A stretch of DNA of 64,000 bases from Pseudoips prasinana (taxonomy: Eukaryota; Arthropoda; Insecta; Lepidoptera; Nolidae). A program made the position numbers and the translations under genes. Each line of letters opens with the position of its first letter. Position 1 is the stretch's first letter. The stretch covers positions 5,975,501 to 6,039,500 of the forward strand of contig OX621258.1 in assembly GCA_951640165.1 (NCBI GenBank), written 5' to 3'. The notes below the pieces were generated by a model. It did not search any database. It was given only the letters and a program-made list of their open reading frames with translations, and had not been told where the DNA came from. This document shows, piece after piece, positions 63,982-64,000 of the stretch.

Positions 63982-64000
63982 TGTTCAAGAAAAAAAGTTA

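Overview
The window looks like lepidopteran (moth or butterfly) nuclear DNA. It is AT-rich and intergenic, and it is packed with the non-autonomous Helitron-like (Lep1-type), tRNA-derived SINE, RTE-like LINE and Tc1/mariner families typical of that order. I cannot name a species. I find no intact host gene. The only coding capacity is in transposable elements (TEs), plus one decayed, LINE-interrupted gene near 57.9-60.0 kb. A promoter-like stretch at the extreme right (63.6-63.9 kb) may precede a gene outside the window.

Labels used below. Hel-1 is a ~320 bp Helitron-like family starting TCTATACATATAA. Hel-2 is ~185 bp and starts TCCTACTAATATT or TCACACTAATATT. Lep1-like is ~305 bp and starts TCTATACAAATAAA. 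All three end in a GC-rich hairpin plus CTAG and insert between A and T. S1 to S5 are tRNA-derived SINE families. RTE-a is an RTE-like LINE with a (TGATGA)n tail. SR is a ~255 bp short retroelement sharing that tail. RTE-b is an RTE-like LINE with a (TATG)n tail. MITE-G (~240 bp fold-back, CWG target) and MITE-J (~135 bp, TA target) are palindromic DNA elements. Rep-F, -K, -M, -N, -R, -S, -U and -V are other interspersed repeats.

Layout. 0-4.3 kb is a mosaic of Hel-2, a composite S1 SINE carrying two later insertions, and degraded SR, SINE and LINE pieces. 4.3-5.9 kb is a complete Tc1-like transposon with an intact DD34E transposase. 6.1-13.4 kb holds a serial retro-insertion site, a 76-bp-arm fold-back, several SINEs, a CR1/Jockey-like LINE fragment, a hAT-type element with an 8-bp duplication, and a full S4 SINE. 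14-24 kb holds MITE-G, RTE-b tails with target duplications, and nested Helitrons. 24-29 kb is sparser, with a 5S-rRNA-derived sequence, a LINE tail with a perfect 12-bp duplication, and a ~135-bp minisatellite. 30-44 kb is again dense nested Helitron/SINE/MITE. 44.1-46.0 kb holds the second Tc1-like copy, inverted and inserted inside a Hel-1. 46.3-46.65 kb carries a probable LTR-retrotransposon 3' remnant. 50.5-55.1 kb holds RTE-b and RTE-a LINEs, the latter with degraded reverse-transcriptase ORFs. 57.9-60.0 kb is the interrupted pseudogene. 60.7-61.0 kb is a 51-55-bp tandem array. 61.2-62.2 kb is a mariner with an in-frame internal deletion that removes one catalytic residue.

The genes do not form a pathway. 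The biology is that of a TE nesting ground: autonomous-looking elements (Tc1-like, RTE-a) sit beside short elements that appear to borrow their machinery (SR using RTE-a-like tails; MITEs and Helitron derivatives with no partner visible here). Nested insertions with target duplications allow a relative chronology to be read. All family assignments come from motifs and remembered consensus features; no database search was run.
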